A DNA stretch of 5,625 nucleotides from the NCBI GenBank assembly GCA_904420255.1, contig CAJFUT010000148.1, positions 1-5,625 of the forward strand. The letters are read 5' to 3'. Every line of letters begins with the position of its first letter. Position 1 is the first letter of the stretch. Below, one piece after another: positions 5,084-5,625 of the stretch. The position numbers and the translations under genes were made by a program. Source of the stretch: an uncultured Angelakisella sp. (GTDB lineage: Bacteria > Bacillota > Clostridia > Oscillospirales > Ruminococcaceae). Under the pieces are notes generated by a model that made no database searches, was not told the DNA's origin, and worked only from the letters and a program-made list of their open reading frames with translations.

Positions 5084-5625
5084 ATGAATTATCTTGACGT
5101 AGCAAACAGTAATCTCATGCTCCTCTGCTGCCTGGTCCCCGTAGCCATCATCGCCATCCAGGCCCTCCGCTTCATGGCCATGGCCTGGAAACAGGGCATC
5201 GAGATCGGGATGGACAAGGCGAAGCTCAAGAAGTGCATCACCACCGCCACCACCATCTCCATCATCCCCGCTCTCTCCCTGGTCACCCTGCTCATCGCCA
5301 TGTCCCCCAACCTGGGCAAATATTTCCCCTGGCTGCGCCTTTCCAACATCGGCGCCGGCGGGTATGAGCCCATGGCGGCCGGCATCGGCCTGGAGGCCGC
5401 AGGCTTCTCCGAGTACGCGGCCTGCACCCTGGGCGGCTTCGTGGTCATCATGCTGGTGATGAACATCGGCATGAGCCTCGCCCCCATCAACGTCATCTGC
5501 ACCCTGAAGGGCTACGATAAGGTCCTGAAGAAGGCCAAGAAGACCAACCAGTTCCTGCTCATCGGCACTTCCGCCGCCTTCTGCGCCGTGGTGGCCCGGC
5601 TCAACGTCCCCTACTTCGCCGACTA
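5084..5625 (+). CDS. DUF5058 family membrane protein, 3' end outside the window
   Basis: The visible 180 codons are typical of the DUF5058 family: an opening MNYLDVANS, a first membrane helix ending in an aromatic/lysine segment (AWKQGIEIGMDKAKLKK, 34-50), and the block FPWLRLSNIG (81-90). Hydrophobic segments are at about 11-35, 52-73, 114-139 and 157-172; the lysine-rich stretches (45-50 and 142-153) are probably cytoplasmic. The family has no assigned biochemical role that I know of; its all-helical build would suit a small transporter or transporter partner, which is inference. The start is supported by GAGGAGGG (5071-5078) 5 nt upstream. It probably shares a transcript with the UPF0597 gene, since no promoter is visible in the 104-nt gap and codon use is similarly biased. 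From memory of the family the full protein has somewhat over 200 residues, so the C-terminal part is missing. Confidence 0.85.
   Translation, partial: MNYLDVANSNLMLLCCLVPVAIIAIQALRFMAMAWKQGIEIGMDKAKLKKCITTATTISIIPALSLVTLLIAMSPNLGKYFPWLRLSNIGAGGYEPMAAGIGLEAAGFSEYAACTLGGFVVIMLVMNIGMSLAPINVICTLKGYDKVLKKAKKTNQFLLIGTSAAFCAVVARLNVPYFAD

Noticed and set aside
1..5625. CRISPR array, tRNA, rRNA, insertion sequence or phage attachment site
   Set aside because: No regularly spaced direct repeats, tRNA-like cloverleaf, transposase or long terminal inverted repeats were seen by eye on reading; repeats present are short operator-like boxes.

Overview
The coding DNA is very GC-rich (G or C at most third positions), the promoters are sharply AT-rich, ribosome binding sites are strong AGGAGG types, and -10/-35 boxes are near consensus. 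With a FliB-family protein, a DUF5058 membrane protein and an FCD-type GntR regulator, this suggests a high-GC Clostridia genome, perhaps a gut Oscillospiraceae relative (Flavonifractor/Lawsonibacter-like). The lineage is an inference from style and gene content, not from a marker gene.

Layout. Positions 1-1040 (minus): an MFS transporter with a GTG start, running off the left edge. Positions 1041-1292: a divergent control region with two facing promoters. Positions 1293-1985 (plus): a FadR-subfamily GntR regulator. Positions 1999-2027: a strong hairpin shared by two converging genes. Positions 2041-3294 (minus): a cysteine-rich FliB-family (flagellin lysine-N-methylase-like) protein. Positions 3295-3665: a second divergent control region, including a leader of about 130 nt. 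Positions 3666-4979 (plus): a complete, atypical member of the UPF0597 / L-cysteine desulfidase (CyuA/YhaM) family. Positions 5084-5625 (plus): the first 180 codons of a DUF5058 membrane protein, probably in the same operon.

The most interesting signal is regulatory. All four promoters have a 17-nt spacer, and in each the last 11 nt of the spacer, touching the -10 box, is a related GntR/FadR-type box: TGGTCAGACAA, TAGTCAGACAA, TTGTATGATGA, TTGTGTGATGA. The two minus-strand promoters carry a second box exactly 21 bp away. The simplest reading is that the GntR protein represses itself, the MFS gene, the FliB-like gene and the UPF0597-DUF5058 operon, making this one locally controlled unit.

Inferred role: uptake and breakdown of a small amino-acid-like or organic-acid compound. 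A ligand of the FCD domain would relieve repression, the UPF0597 enzyme would act on the substrate, and DUF5058 and MFS would move substrate or product. The substrate is unknown. The enzyme departs from two signature motifs of the cysteine desulfidase family (GCTGP for GCTEP, GGKGNVG for GSGNQG), so cysteine should not be assumed. How a FliB-like protein fits is unexplained; no flagellar gene is visible.
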